Source: Clostridium cylindrosporum DSM 605 (GTDB taxonomy: Bacteria > Bacillota > Clostridia > Clostridiales > Caloramatoraceae). Taken from it: a stretch of DNA of 64,000 nt. Below the pieces are notes generated by a model that was not told the origin of the DNA, ran no database searches, and saw only the letters and a program-made list of their open reading frames with translations. The stretch is taken from the NCBI RefSeq assembly GCF_001047375.1, contig NZ_LFVU01000024.1, positions 124,001-188,000 of the forward strand, in the 5' to 3' direction. Made by a program: the position numbers and the translations under genes. Every line of letters starts with the position of its first letter. Within the stretch, counting starts at the first letter, position 1. Shown here piece by piece: positions 53,246 through 61,550 of this stretch.

Positions 53246-53974
53246 ATGTTTAGATCTATTCTTTGGTATTCTAATTTTGCATTAAGTTTAGTAGGTACTA
53301 TTCCATCTATGCTAAAGGTAAAAAAATACGATAAAAATAATAAAACTGAAGATGATAAGAAAAAAAGAGAAGATTTTGTTTATGATTTTGTTACTAACTG
53401 GGCTAAAAATAGGCTTAAATCCGCTGGAGCAACTATTAAAGTATATGGTGAGGACAATATTCCTGAAGGTGAATCTGTTCTATTTATGAGCAATCATCAA
53501 AGTAACTTTGATATTCCATTACTTCTAGGATTTATAAATACACATAAAGGATTTGTTGCCAAGCTAGAACTTGGACAAATTCCGATTTTAAATAAGTGGA
53601 TGGAGAATATCGACTGTGTATTTATGGATAGAAGTAGTATTAGAAAATCAGCTGAGGCTATAGCTGAAACTACTAAACTTCTTAAAAGGGGACGATCAAT
53701 GGTAATATTCCCTGAAGGAACTAGAAGCTGCTGTAATACTATGGGGGAATTTAAAGCCGGGAGCTTTAAGCTAGCTACAAAGTCTAAGGTGAAAATTGTT
53801 CCTATTACTATTAATGGCTCATACAAATTAATGGAGGCTAATGGTAATAAAATAAAGCCTTCCGAGGTTGAAATGTACATACATACACCTATTGAAACAA
53901 AGGGCTTAACTAAGGAAGAAGAGGATATGCTTCCTGATAAAGTCAAAGCTATTATCGCTAGCAAATTAAATTAA
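53246..53974 (+). CDS. plsC: 1-acyl-sn-glycerol-3-phosphate acyltransferase (PlsC family)
   Basis: A 242-residue membrane-associated acyltransferase making phosphatidic acid. The catalytic HX4D motif is NHQSNFD (H84, D89); VFMDRSSIRKS and FPEGTRSC bind the glycerol phosphate. A hydrophobic N-terminal segment anchors it. The longest frame begins at 53207, but GGAGGG lies just before the ATG at 53246 (MFRSIL), which I prefer. No partner gene; the downstream terminator is shared with the convergent gene. Confidence 0.92.
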   Translation: MFRSILWYSNFALSLVGTIPSMLKVKKYDKNNKTEDDKKKREDFVYDFVTNWAKNRLKSAGATIKVYGEDNIPEGESVLFMSNHQSNFDIPLLLGFINTHKGFVAKLELGQIPILNKWMENIDCVFMDRSSIRKSAEAIAETTKLLKRGRSMVIFPEGTRSCCNTMGEFKAGSFKLATKSKVKIVPITINGSYKLMEANGNKIKPSEVEMYIHTPIETKGLTKEEEDMLPDKVKAIIASKLN

Positions 53975-53988
53975 ACGCAATAATAAAA

Positions 53989-54018
53989 GCGAGGAAATTC
54001 AATTTTTTATTTCCTCGC
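53989..54018. terminator. Bidirectional terminator
   Basis: GCGAGGAAAT stem with ATTTCCTCGC, ten-base loop, between the convergent acyltransferase and a hypothetical gene. Confidence 0.82.
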
Positions 54019-54023
54019 CTCTC

Positions 54024-54332
54024 TTATTTTACTTTCTTTATTATCCCTTCATAAAGATACTCTAAACAGCTAATATCAATACTACTTTCCTCTGACTTTA
54101 TTTTATCCATTCTTTCCTTGGCTTTATTAAGTGTATTTTTAGCTTCTCTATAATCTCTTTGCTTTACACATATTGATGCATATTCAAATAAATAGTCTAT
54201 TTTTAATACTATTTCTGCAAGGTCTTCCCTTTCTGAATTAACAAGCTTAAGTAATAAATCATATATCTTAGGTGATGTTCTATCCTTTGAAGCTTTGAGA
54301 ACCTCACTATTTCTTGCATTTTTTCTTCCCAT
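54024..54332 (-). CDS. Small helical hypothetical protein
   Basis: A 102-residue basic protein, mostly alpha-helical by composition, no signal peptide. The central part (EDLAEIVLKIDYLFEYASICVKQRDYREAKNTLNKAKERMDKI) looks like one or two TPR-type helical hairpins. AGGAAGGTG precedes the ATG. I cannot assign a family. It is monocistronic and ends at the bidirectional terminator. Confidence 0.65.
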   Translation of the reverse strand: MGRKNARNSEVLKASKDRTSPKIYDLLLKLVNSEREDLAEIVLKIDYLFEYASICVKQRDYREAKNTLNKAKERMDKIKSEESSIDISCLEYLYEGIIKKVK

Positions 54333-54494
54333 CTTTTCACCTTCCTACTTATCTAAGTTATTACTTTCAATACTTAGTATATATTATTTTATCACCAGTA
54401 TAAACAGAATTCTTGAATCATGTGTAGTTTTAATTCTTAGAGATTCTTATATAGGAGATAATCTACCCTATAAAAGTATCTTCTTATAGCAAAG
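54333..54494. other. Gene-free start of a 346-base gap
   Basis: Promoter side of the minus-strand hypothetical gene. A short plus-strand frame (54295-54489) overlaps that gene's opposite strand and has no ribosome binding site. The rest of the gap is the long hairpin at 54495-54571 and an AT palindrome (about 54618-54639) with a TATAAT before the next gene. Confidence 0.5.
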
Positions 54495-54571
54495 TATAAA
54501 AATCTCTATAAATATCGAAATATATATAAAATTCATATCGCTATATTTCGCTAATTATAGAGATTTTTATA
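54495..54571. repeat. Long inverted repeat (about 77 bases)
   Basis: Outer arms pair over 17 bases (54495-54511 with 54555-54571), inner arms CGAAATATA and TATATTTCG pair over nine (54515-54523 with 54542-54550). It is larger than the terminators nearby and no gene ends just before it on the plus strand. It could be a small mobile repeat relic, a protein-binding site or an RNA. Confidence 0.65.
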
Positions 54572-54678
54572 ATTACTTTTCAAAATATTACCTATTTTTA
54601 TATTTTACTGACTGCTATTTTATATTATAATATAAAATATTATGTAGAATTAAAACATTTACTTTAGGAGATTAAATC

Positions 54679-55806
54679 ATGCTCAAAGGCTTTAAATCCA
54701 AGTATAAACTCATAGCTACTATTACACTTATATTATTACTAATAACTTCAGTTTTTATATATTATTATATAAGTCATTATCTGCCTATTCCCGTTAGTAA
54801 AGAAGAGGCATTAAAATATAAAGTTATTGATCACTTTCCACGTAGACCTGGAACACTATTAACATATATTACTGCAAAGGATTCCTTTGGTGTATCACAT
54901 TTTACTAAACAGTTAATAAAGTCCTTTCCTAGTTCAAGTGAAAAAAACTCTAACCCAGTTGATATGTTAGCACTTTATAACTATGAAGGAAAAAAAGAAG
55001 GTGCTATTACATCATATAAAACATTTAAATTTCAAAACAACTCTATAGAGAATGTTACTACAAGCGACGATAGGGACGACTTTGGTTCTACTGAAAAATT
55101 TATACATAACACTCCAAAGTGGAAAAAAAGTAAAAATACTACTACTTATTTAACAGGCATAAACCTTACAGTTAATACTATTGGGGGTAATTTCGAAAAT
55201 TGTATAGAGATTACTAGTGTAGAAACCTTAGATAATGGCTCTAAAGTATACACAACTATATACTCAGCACCTAATATTGGATTCATTATGAAAAAGTCAG
55301 GTCCTAATTTAAAGAAACAAAAAAAGGTGTTTGAACTTTATAGTTATAATATTCCGGATAAATCGCTAATATCTCCACAGGAATTAGGCCCTTTCTTAAA
55401 TAAGGCTTTTAAGGCCTTGGCCCTACCTAAGGATTCAAGTACGTACCATAATAATATAATGGGAATTACATTAAGAATACCAGAACATTGGAATGGCAAA
55501 TATGCTACCAATCGTACAGTATGGGCAGATAATATAGAGGAAACTATTAACTTCCATCTTAATATGGGAAATAAATCTCATCAAAGGATTTTTTCTATTC
55601 ATATGCTTAAAAAGGGTTATGGAAAAAGTTACGTAGATAAAAACCCAAAATACGTATATATAGGGGAACATAATGGACATACCCTTGTATACTCTTTAGC
55701 TAAAAGCTTATCATCTGAAACTGCATTTACTACTAAGTTTAAAGAGCAAGTTGATAAAATGTTAAGTGATGTTCCAAACATTATAAAAGACATAAAATAT
55801 GACTAG
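54679..55806 (+). CDS. Membrane-anchored extracytoplasmic protein, tandem copy 1
   Basis: A 375-residue protein of unknown family. A basic start is followed by a helix (about 12-30) and a large outer region. GGNFENCIEIT with YTTIYSAPNIGFIMKKSG (about 165-210) resembles the beta-strand pattern of DUF3108-like lipoproteins, and MGITLRIPEHWNGKY (about 260-275) that of extracellular lipid- or surface-bound domains. The next gene is a copy of the same length with the same leader (ACTTTAGGAGATTAA). The pair probably functions at the cell surface. Copy 1 is the slightly more divergent in its charged loops. Confidence 0.8.
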   Translation: MLKGFKSKYKLIATITLILLLITSVFIYYYISHYLPIPVSKEEALKYKVIDHFPRRPGTLLTYITAKDSFGVSHFTKQLIKSFPSSSEKNSNPVDMLALYNYEGKKEGAITSYKTFKFQNNSIENVTTSDDRDDFGSTEKFIHNTPKWKKSKNTTTYLTGINLTVNTIGGNFENCIEITSVETLDNGSKVYTTIYSAPNIGFIMKKSGPNLKKQKKVFELYSYNIPDKSLISPQELGPFLNKAFKALALPKDSSTYHNNIMGITLRIPEHWNGKYATNRTVWADNIEETINFHLNMGNKSHQRIFSIHMLKKGYGKSYVDKNPKYVYIGEHNGHTLVYSLAKSLSSETAFTTKFKEQVDKMLSDVPNIIKDIKYD

Positions 55807-55886
55807 TTTATCTACAATTATTCATAAGCTTGTATTATAATATAAGTTTATGAATAATTAAAATATTTACTTTAGGAGATTAAGTT

Positions 55887-57014
55887 ATGGTAAAGGTCTT
55901 TAAATCAAAACATAAATTAATGGCTGTTATCGCACTTGTACTACTTATATTAGTTACACTTTTCACTTACTGCTACAGAAGTAACTATGTACCGAATCCA
56001 GTTAGTAAAGATGAAGCTTCAAAGTTAAAAATAGGAGAACACTTTCTTGGCAGACCTGGAAGTGTACTAACATACATTCTTGCCCCTGACAAATATGGTG
56101 TATCTTATTTTACTAAACAACTAGTAAAACCATTTCCAGGGTCTGAAGAAAAAGATTCAAAAACAAAGAATATGGTATATGTTTATAACTATGAAGGAAG
56201 AAAAGAGGGCTCTTTAGAATCCTATAAATCCGTTAAAATTTCAAAAAACTTAACAGAAAATATAACCAAAACAGGAGGAGATGTAGATCTTTCATCTGAC
56301 CTTAGATATATATACAACCTTCCTAAATGGAAAATATCTAAACACTCAACTGCATATTTAACAGGTGTAAATCTTACTATTAGCACTCCTGCAGGCAAGT
56401 TTAATGATTGTATTGAAATAACAGTTGAAACTGAGCTTGATAATTCCTCTAAGCTATATGAGACAATATATTCTGCTAAAGGGATTGGATTTATTATGAA
56501 AACCTCTGGCCCTACATTAAAAAAACAAAAAAAGGTATATGAATTATATAAATATAACATACCTGCTAAAAGACTTAGTTCTAAAGCAGAACTTGAAAAC
56601 TTTACAAGTAAAGTTTTAAAATACCCTCAAGAAGCTATTGAATCACCTACATATCACAATGAGATTATGGGAATTACATTATCACTTCCTGAACATTGGG
56701 TAGGTAAATGTGGCATTGATAGTGCAACTTGGTCTGATAATATTAAGGATTCTGTTACTTTCAACCTAAAGGCAGGGAATAAATCCTATCAAAGGATTTT
56801 TTCTATTCACATGCTGAAAAAAGGGTATGATAAGAATTATGTAGATAAGAACCGAAACTATGTATATATCGGGGAGTATAATGGACATACTCTTGTATAT
56901 TCTTTAGCTAAAAACCTTTCATCTGAGGTTGAACTTACCAGCGAAATTAAAAATGAATTTGATAAAATGATGAGAGATGTTCCAAATATAATATCCAATA
57001 TAAAGTATGAATAA
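55887..57014 (+). CDS. Membrane-anchored extracytoplasmic protein, tandem copy 2
   Basis: A 375-residue paralogue of the preceding gene, aligned end to end with no gap of note: the anchor helix (about 12-30), FLGRPGSVLTYILAPD, GVNLTISTPAGKFNDCIEIT, TIYSAKGIGFIMKTSGPTLKKQKKVYELYKYNIP and the C-terminal SYQRIFSIHMLKKGY segment are shared. The duplication includes the TATAAT region and ribosome binding site, so each copy has its own promoter. The terminator at 57038 closes it. Function unknown. Confidence 0.8.
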   Translation: MVKVFKSKHKLMAVIALVLLILVTLFTYCYRSNYVPNPVSKDEASKLKIGEHFLGRPGSVLTYILAPDKYGVSYFTKQLVKPFPGSEEKDSKTKNMVYVYNYEGRKEGSLESYKSVKISKNLTENITKTGGDVDLSSDLRYIYNLPKWKISKHSTAYLTGVNLTISTPAGKFNDCIEITVETELDNSSKLYETIYSAKGIGFIMKTSGPTLKKQKKVYELYKYNIPAKRLSSKAELENFTSKVLKYPQEAIESPTYHNEIMGITLSLPEHWVGKCGIDSATWSDNIKDSVTFNLKAGNKSYQRIFSIHMLKKGYDKNYVDKNRNYVYIGEYNGHTLVYSLAKNLSSEVELTSEIKNEFDKMMRDVPNIISNIKYE

Positions 57015-57037
57015 TATATTTTCAATTTACTTATAAC

Positions 57038-57072
57038 AAAAGCCAAGGTCATAAATTCTGACCTTGGCTTTT
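57038..57072. terminator. Bidirectional terminator
   Basis: A perfect 14-base stem, AAAAGCCAAGGTCA with its complement, seven-base loop and T-runs on both sides; it overlaps the stop of the convergent gene. Confidence 0.92.
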
Positions 57073-57836
57073 TAAGCACTTTTATATTTTTCATAGTTAC
57101 TCTTAAGCTTTAATACTTCTTCTCTAGAAGGATATGGATTTCCACTGTCAAGCAGTGCATTAAGTGTATTAACAGCATCATTATATCTTCCTGAATTCGC
57201 CTCTGCATTTGCTAAATGATAAAGGTAAATAGGATTTGCCCCTTGATTATCTATTAGATCTAGATAATAATTTACTATTCCTTTAAAGTATCCCCTATAT
57301 GCATCTTTGTATATTTCAAGTTTGCCGTTTTTAAGCCTATAAACATTTATATTATATGCATCTAGCTTATCATGATTCCATAATGCAAATTCATATATTC
57401 CATCTCGAACACCCTTAACTTCCATATCCTCTACTTCAAGTTTATTATAATAAACGTCTTGATTTAATATGTTTACAACTTTGTTCTGTAAAAACTTATA
57501 TATTGAAAGTTTTGACCTGTCCTTAGTAAGCTTCCATCCTATCACTAAATTATTCACTGAAGGAGTTTCAGCTGCAACTGCAAGCATATCACTTAGTCCT
57601 ATCCCCTCTCCTTTAATTGTATCAACTATTGTCCACCCTTTACTTGTATATTTTAAAATAGCCACATATATATTATTACCTAGTTTATATCCTACACATA
57701 TTTCTACAACCCCGTCTTTATCTAAATCCGCTACAATAATTGCTGGTGTACTATAATAATCTTCAATTTTTAAAATTTTAGCTCCACTAGGAAGTATCTT
57801 TTGTAGGTTATCAATTATCTCTAGTTGGTTTTCCAT
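57072..57836 (-). CDS. FG-GAP/VCBS-like repeat protein with C-terminal TPR
   Basis: A 254-residue soluble protein. IIVADLDKDGVVEICVGYKL (about 33-52) is an FG-GAP-type calcium-binding repeat of beta-propellers, with a second weaker one near VEDMEVKGVRDGIYEFALWN. The last 50 residues (NPIYLYHLANAEANSGRYNDAVNTLNALLDSG) form a TPR-like hairpin. No signal peptide is present, which is unusual since FG-GAP domains are normally extracellular. AAAGGAG precedes the ATG. Function unknown. Confidence 0.72.
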   Translation of the reverse strand: MENQLEIIDNLQKILPSGAKILKIEDYYSTPAIIVADLDKDGVVEICVGYKLGNNIYVAILKYTSKGWTIVDTIKGEGIGLSDMLAVAAETPSVNNLVIGWKLTKDRSKLSIYKFLQNKVVNILNQDVYYNKLEVEDMEVKGVRDGIYEFALWNHDKLDAYNINVYRLKNGKLEIYKDAYRGYFKGIVNYYLDLIDNQGANPIYLYHLANAEANSGRYNDAVNTLNALLDSGNPYPSREEVLKLKSNYEKYKSA

Positions 57837-57966
57837 CTTTTCTCCTTTAAAATACTAACTACAAAAATATATATGCAACATTGCAAAAATATATTTCATT
57901 TATAAAGTTATTTTACATTTAGCCTTTAACTCTTACCAATACTATGAGAATAGGTTCTTTAGAAAT

Positions 57967-57994
57967 TTGATAAACAATTTAAAAGTTGTATAAT
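57967..57994 (+). promoter_or_regulatory. Promoter of azlCD
   Basis: TTGATA (57967-57972), 16 bases, TATAAT (57989-57994), about 70 bases before the azlC start. Confidence 0.6.
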
Positions 57995-58065
57995 TATTAG
58001 TGGACCTAAATTCCCTATGCTTTAAGATGTCTGTTTATATAAAATTACAGTTTAAGGAGGTCTCA

Positions 58066-58791
58066 ATGAAAAGTTTTTCATTTAACATTAAAAAAAATGA
58101 TTTTATAAATGGATTAAAAAAATCACTTCCAATTTCCCTTGGATACTTTCCCGTTAGTTTCACCTTTGGAGTTATGGCAAGTAACCTTGGTCTTAGTCCT
58201 TTAATTGCAACATTTATATCATTAACAAACTATACTTCAGCTGGACAATTTGCAGGTACTAATCTTATAGTTACAGGAGCATCTTTTATAGAAATAGGAG
58301 TAACTGTTTTTTTAATTAATCTTAGGTATATGCTAATGAGTTTCTCACTTTCACAAAAGATTGTAAAAGTGCCTATAGTAAAGAAACTTACTATGGCATT
58401 TACTATTACAGATGAAACATATGCCCTAATGGCATTAGAGGATAAAAAGGTCTCATTTAATCATGCTATGGGTATAATGATAGGTCCCTTTATAGCTTGG
58501 TTCATAGGAACACTATGTGGAGCTATCTCATCTAGCTTCTTATCAAGTAGTATGCAAGATGCTATGGGAATAGCTTTATATGCTATGTTCCTTGCAATAA
58601 TTATACCTCCAGCAAGAAAATTCAGAGCCATACTTGTAATTATATTAATTGCCGCTACTATTAGCTGCTTATTTTTTTACCTACCTATTTTAAATAAGGT
58701 TTCCACTGGATTTGTTATTATTATTGCTACGGTAATATCATGTGCTATAGGAGCAAAATTCTTACCAATGGAGGAATACATAAATGGATAG
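58066..58791 (+). CDS. azlC: AzlC-type branched-chain amino acid exporter, large subunit
   Basis: A 241-residue membrane protein with about eight helices. GLKKSLPISLGYFPVSFTFGVMASNLGLSPL opens the AzlC family, and NYTSAGQFAGTNLI plus LINLRYMLMSFSLSQK are internal signatures. AAGGAGG sits before the ATG at 58066; the longer frame from 58000 has no such box. It overlaps azlD by eight bases. With AzlD it exports leucine, valine or isoleucine analogues. Confidence 0.93.
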   Translation: MKSFSFNIKKNDFINGLKKSLPISLGYFPVSFTFGVMASNLGLSPLIATFISLTNYTSAGQFAGTNLIVTGASFIEIGVTVFLINLRYMLMSFSLSQKIVKVPIVKKLTMAFTITDETYALMALEDKKVSFNHAMGIMIGPFIAWFIGTLCGAISSSFLSSSMQDAMGIALYAMFLAIIIPPARKFRAILVIILIAATISCLFFYLPILNKVSTGFVIIIATVISCAIGAKFLPMEEYING

Positions 58792-59086
58792 AATTATTAT
58801 TTCAGTATTAATTATGGCATTTGTATCATACTTGCCTAGAGTTATTCCGCTACTTTTCATGAAAAAAGATATTGAATCAAAATTTCTTCAATCCTTTTTA
58901 TTTTATATGCCATATGCTGTACTAGGAGCAATGTGCTTTCCTTCCATAATATATTCAACTGGTAATGTGACAATCGCAGTCATCGGAACATTTGCTGCAT
59001 TAGTACTAGCATTCTTAAATCAAGGACTACTAAAAACCTCAATATTTACAGTTGTCTTTGTTTATATATGTGGACTTTTTATTTAA
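58784..59086 (+). CDS. azlD: AzlD-type branched-chain amino acid exporter, small subunit
   Basis: A 100-residue, three- to four-helix protein, the small partner of AzlC. SYLPRVIPLLFMKKDIESKFLQSFLFYMPYAVLGAMCFPSI is the characteristic core. It starts inside the end of azlC (eight-base overlap), showing translational coupling, and ends before a strong terminator. Confidence 0.93.
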   Translation: MDRIIISVLIMAFVSYLPRVIPLLFMKKDIESKFLQSFLFYMPYAVLGAMCFPSIIYSTGNVTIAVIGTFAALVLAFLNQGLLKTSIFTVVFVYICGLFI

Positions 59087-59141
59087 TTATAAACAGAATA
59101 CCTGAATGAAACATACTTTTAAATGCAAGTTAGATATGCAT

Positions 59142-59185
59142 AAAAGAGAGGTTAGTATAAATTACACTATACTAACCTCTCTTTT
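59142..59185. terminator. Bidirectional terminator
   Basis: An 18-base perfect stem AAAAGAGAGGTTAGTATA with complement, flanked by A/T runs, between azlD and the convergent patatin gene. Confidence 0.92.
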
Positions 59186-60083
59186 AAAAATCATTTAATC
59201 TATTAAGATTAAAATATTCCTTAACAGAGTTATATCCTAAAGAGTATAAATGGTCTTTAAACTCATTCAACTTATAAAACTCTGTGGATTTTATTAATTG
59301 ATCATTTTCAATGGATATAATCTTAAGCTTGTCCTTGTCTCGAACATAAACAATTCTATTATCGTTAAGTGGTGTATTCAAAACATCTATAGCATAAGAA
59401 AATATATCATGCCTACCCTGTGATGTATAACTTGGCTTTTCATCTATTTTAATAGCATATGTTAAATTTCTTTCTTCATTTTCTACATCAAATACCCAAA
59501 TAGGAAAATTGCTCAAAAGTCCTCCATCTACTATAAAGCTTAAACTATCCCCATCACCTAAAATAGTAGGTGTAAAAAACAGGGGAATTGCACAACTCAT
59601 ACTAACAGCCTTGGCTATCTTAAAGTTATCTGGATTGATTCCATAGCGTGGAAGATCATCTGGCATAATAACAAGCCTTCTATTTGTAACATCAGCAGCT
59701 ATAACTATAAGACTCTTTTTTCCTTTACTCTCTACATCCTTAAATGTACTTATACCCTTTCTCTTTAAAAGTTCCTCTACAAATTTTTCTATAATTATAT
59801 TATTAAATACACCTTTTTGTAGGAATATATTAAGTGCCCTATATGGTGGTATCTTATTCCCGAGTCCAGTGGACTTTAAAAATCTATTAAATTCTTCTCC
59901 AAAAAATATATTTTCCATTTCACTTGGAGTATACCCAGCTATAATAAGAGAGGCCATGAGAGATCCTATAGATGTGCCTGCACATCTTTTAACTTTAATA
60001 TCTTCTTCTAACAATGCCTTATAAGCTCCTATATAAGTAACTCCTAGAACTCCTCCGCCTTCAAGAACTAGGTTAACTTTCAT
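59184..60083 (-). CDS. Patatin-like phospholipase
   Basis: A 299-residue serine-aspartate dyad lipase. EGGGVLGVTYIGAY (8-21) forms the oxyanion hole; GTSIGS holds the nucleophile S38; VDGGLLSNFPIW carries the catalytic aspartate (about 192). No signal peptide, so it acts on membrane lipids from the inside or is released. AAGGTGAT precedes the ATG. It precedes no other gene in its unit. Confidence 0.9.
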   Translation of the reverse strand: MKVNLVLEGGGVLGVTYIGAYKALLEEDIKVKRCAGTSIGSLMASLIIAGYTPSEMENIFFGEEFNRFLKSTGLGNKIPPYRALNIFLQKGVFNNIIIEKFVEELLKRKGISTFKDVESKGKKSLIVIAADVTNRRLVIMPDDLPRYGINPDNFKIAKAVSMSCAIPLFFTPTILGDGDSLSFIVDGGLLSNFPIWVFDVENEERNLTYAIKIDEKPSYTSQGRHDIFSYAIDVLNTPLNDNRIVYVRDKDKLKIISIENDQLIKSTEFYKLNEFKDHLYSLGYNSVKEYFNLNRLNDF

Positions 60084-60196
60084 TTTATCACCTTAACATT
60101 TTTATATAATAATTTATATGATAAGTTAAAGTGATTAATTCTTTATTACTAGCTATATAGTTATGGTTTTTGTAGAATCATATATAACCCTAAAAG

Positions 60197-60841
60197 TTAG
60201 CCTCCTAGGGTTATATCCTGAGTATTGTACCATTCAATAGCCCTCCTTACATGTTCCTCAGTAAAGTCAGGCCAATATTCATCTAAAACAAAAAAGTCAG
60301 CGTAAATAGATTGAACAGGTAAAAATCCACTTAGCCTTCTCCTTCCACCCCACCTAATAATAAGGTCAAGTCTCGATACATCACTAGATTGAATAGCACC
60401 ATGAATGTTATTCTTATTAACTGCTTCTTTTCCCGCAATATTAGTTAAGTCCCAGTACCAACCATAATTAACGAGTATATTAGCTCTTATCTCTCCCTCT
60501 TTCCCCTTATGTCTTTTAGTGTAATCCATAAGCTCCTTAGGAAATAAAGGAGTAGATGTATTGCCAACTACTAAAACATGTGCACCTTCTTCTACAAGCA
60601 TACGTGTAGCCTCAACACATGCCTTAATAAAAGCCTCTTTCTGGGAAGCAGGTCTTCTTGTATTATCCGTTGTAAAGCCATAAAAGGTAACCTCTTTAAC
60701 ACCTGCATCTCTACAGCTCCTATATGCTCTTATTCCTGGGTCTAATCCATGTTCATATCCTTTATCCTTTGTATATCCTTGATTAGTAGCCCATCGTCTA
60801 TTGCCATCTGGAATGATCCCTATATGTGAAGGTATTCTCAT
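60197..60841 (-). CDS. cis-Prenyltransferase (undecaprenyl diphosphate synthase family)
   Basis: A 214-residue enzyme that extends isoprenoid chains, typically to C55 for wall synthesis. HIGIIPDGNRRWA (about 5-17) is the P-loop; TFYGFTTDNTRRP and IIRWGGRRRLSGFLPVQSIYADFFVLDEYWPDF are the conserved C-terminal motifs. The first reads PDGNRRWA, as in archaeal or eukaryotic enzymes, where bacterial UppS has MDGNGRWA, so this may be a second, specialised prenyltransferase. AAGAGGTGAT precedes the ATG at 60841, preferred over 60874. A standard uppS near cdsA would be expected elsewhere. Confidence 0.87.
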   Translation of the reverse strand: MRIPSHIGIIPDGNRRWATNQGYTKDKGYEHGLDPGIRAYRSCRDAGVKEVTFYGFTTDNTRRPASQKEAFIKACVEATRMLVEEGAHVLVVGNTSTPLFPKELMDYTKRHKGKEGEIRANILVNYGWYWDLTNIAGKEAVNKNNIHGAIQSSDVSRLDLIIRWGGRRRLSGFLPVQSIYADFFVLDEYWPDFTEEHVRRAIEWYNTQDITLGG

Positions 60842-60928
60842 ATTTATCACCTCTTTAAATGTGATTATAGCCAATACCTATACACTCTATTCTTATTTAT
60901 AGTAAGATTTTTAGTTAAACTTAAAGAA

Positions 60929-60962
60929 ACTACAGTAGTGTAGCTATCTGCACCACTGTAGT
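60929..60962 (-). terminator. Terminator-like hairpin after a small hypothetical gene
   Basis: CTACAGTGGTG pairs with CACTACTGTAG (one mismatch) after the stop at 60986; no good T-run. Confidence 0.6.
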
Positions 60963-60985
60963 AATATTTAAATGCATAAATTCAA

Positions 60986-61285
60986 TTAGTGTACTTCTAC
61001 ATTATGAATTGAATATTCTATTCTGTCATAATGTTCTCCATCAAGAACAAAAGTAGTTTTACTTCCTTCCTTTTTAACATCAACAGGTTTATAATTCTCA
61101 GTTGCATATTTAGTAGCATCACTTAAAATGTTTGCTGCAATACTTTTATCATAACTAGCGCCTATAAATTCTTCTACTACTTCAGGTTTATTATTTGATA
61201 ATACCTTTAATTCAGATACTACAAATATTTCTCCTTTTCCTCTCTTAGCAAGTTCTTCATAAAATTTCACTCTGTTATTTGACAT
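60986..61285 (-). CDS. Small hypothetical protein
   Basis: A 99-residue soluble protein. A helical middle (KPEVVEEFIGASYDKSIAANILSDATKYATENY) lies between beta strands, and the end (FVLDGEHYDRIEYSIHNVEV) is strand-rich. No cysteine, signal peptide or membrane helix. AAGGACTGG precedes the ATG. I cannot name the family. It stands alone between the prenyltransferase and the TtcA-like gene. Confidence 0.65.
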   Translation of the reverse strand: MSNNRVKFYEELAKRGKGEIFVVSELKVLSNNKPEVVEEFIGASYDKSIAANILSDATKYATENYKPVDVKKEGSKTTFVLDGEHYDRIEYSIHNVEVH

Positions 61286-61550
61286 AAAATCTACCAGTCC
61301 TTTCTGTTATATCTTGAGCTATAATCATGATTTAAATCTTATTTTGATATAAATTAATTAATTTCTCATTTAAGACAATATTATTATTCCCCTCTACTCA
61401 CAATTTATCTATATATACATTAATTAATCCCTTGAATTTAGCACATTTTTTAGAATCTTATCCCTTATATTTAAATCTTGTTTTATCAATAGTTAATGCT
61501 ATTATATTAATAAACAAAACATAACATTATAAAAGAAAAGGAGACATCAA

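Noticed and set aside
54295-54489. A 64-codon hydrophobic plus-strand frame
   Set aside because: It starts within the opposite strand of a small gene, lacks a ribosome binding site and its hydrophobicity follows from AT-rich sequence.
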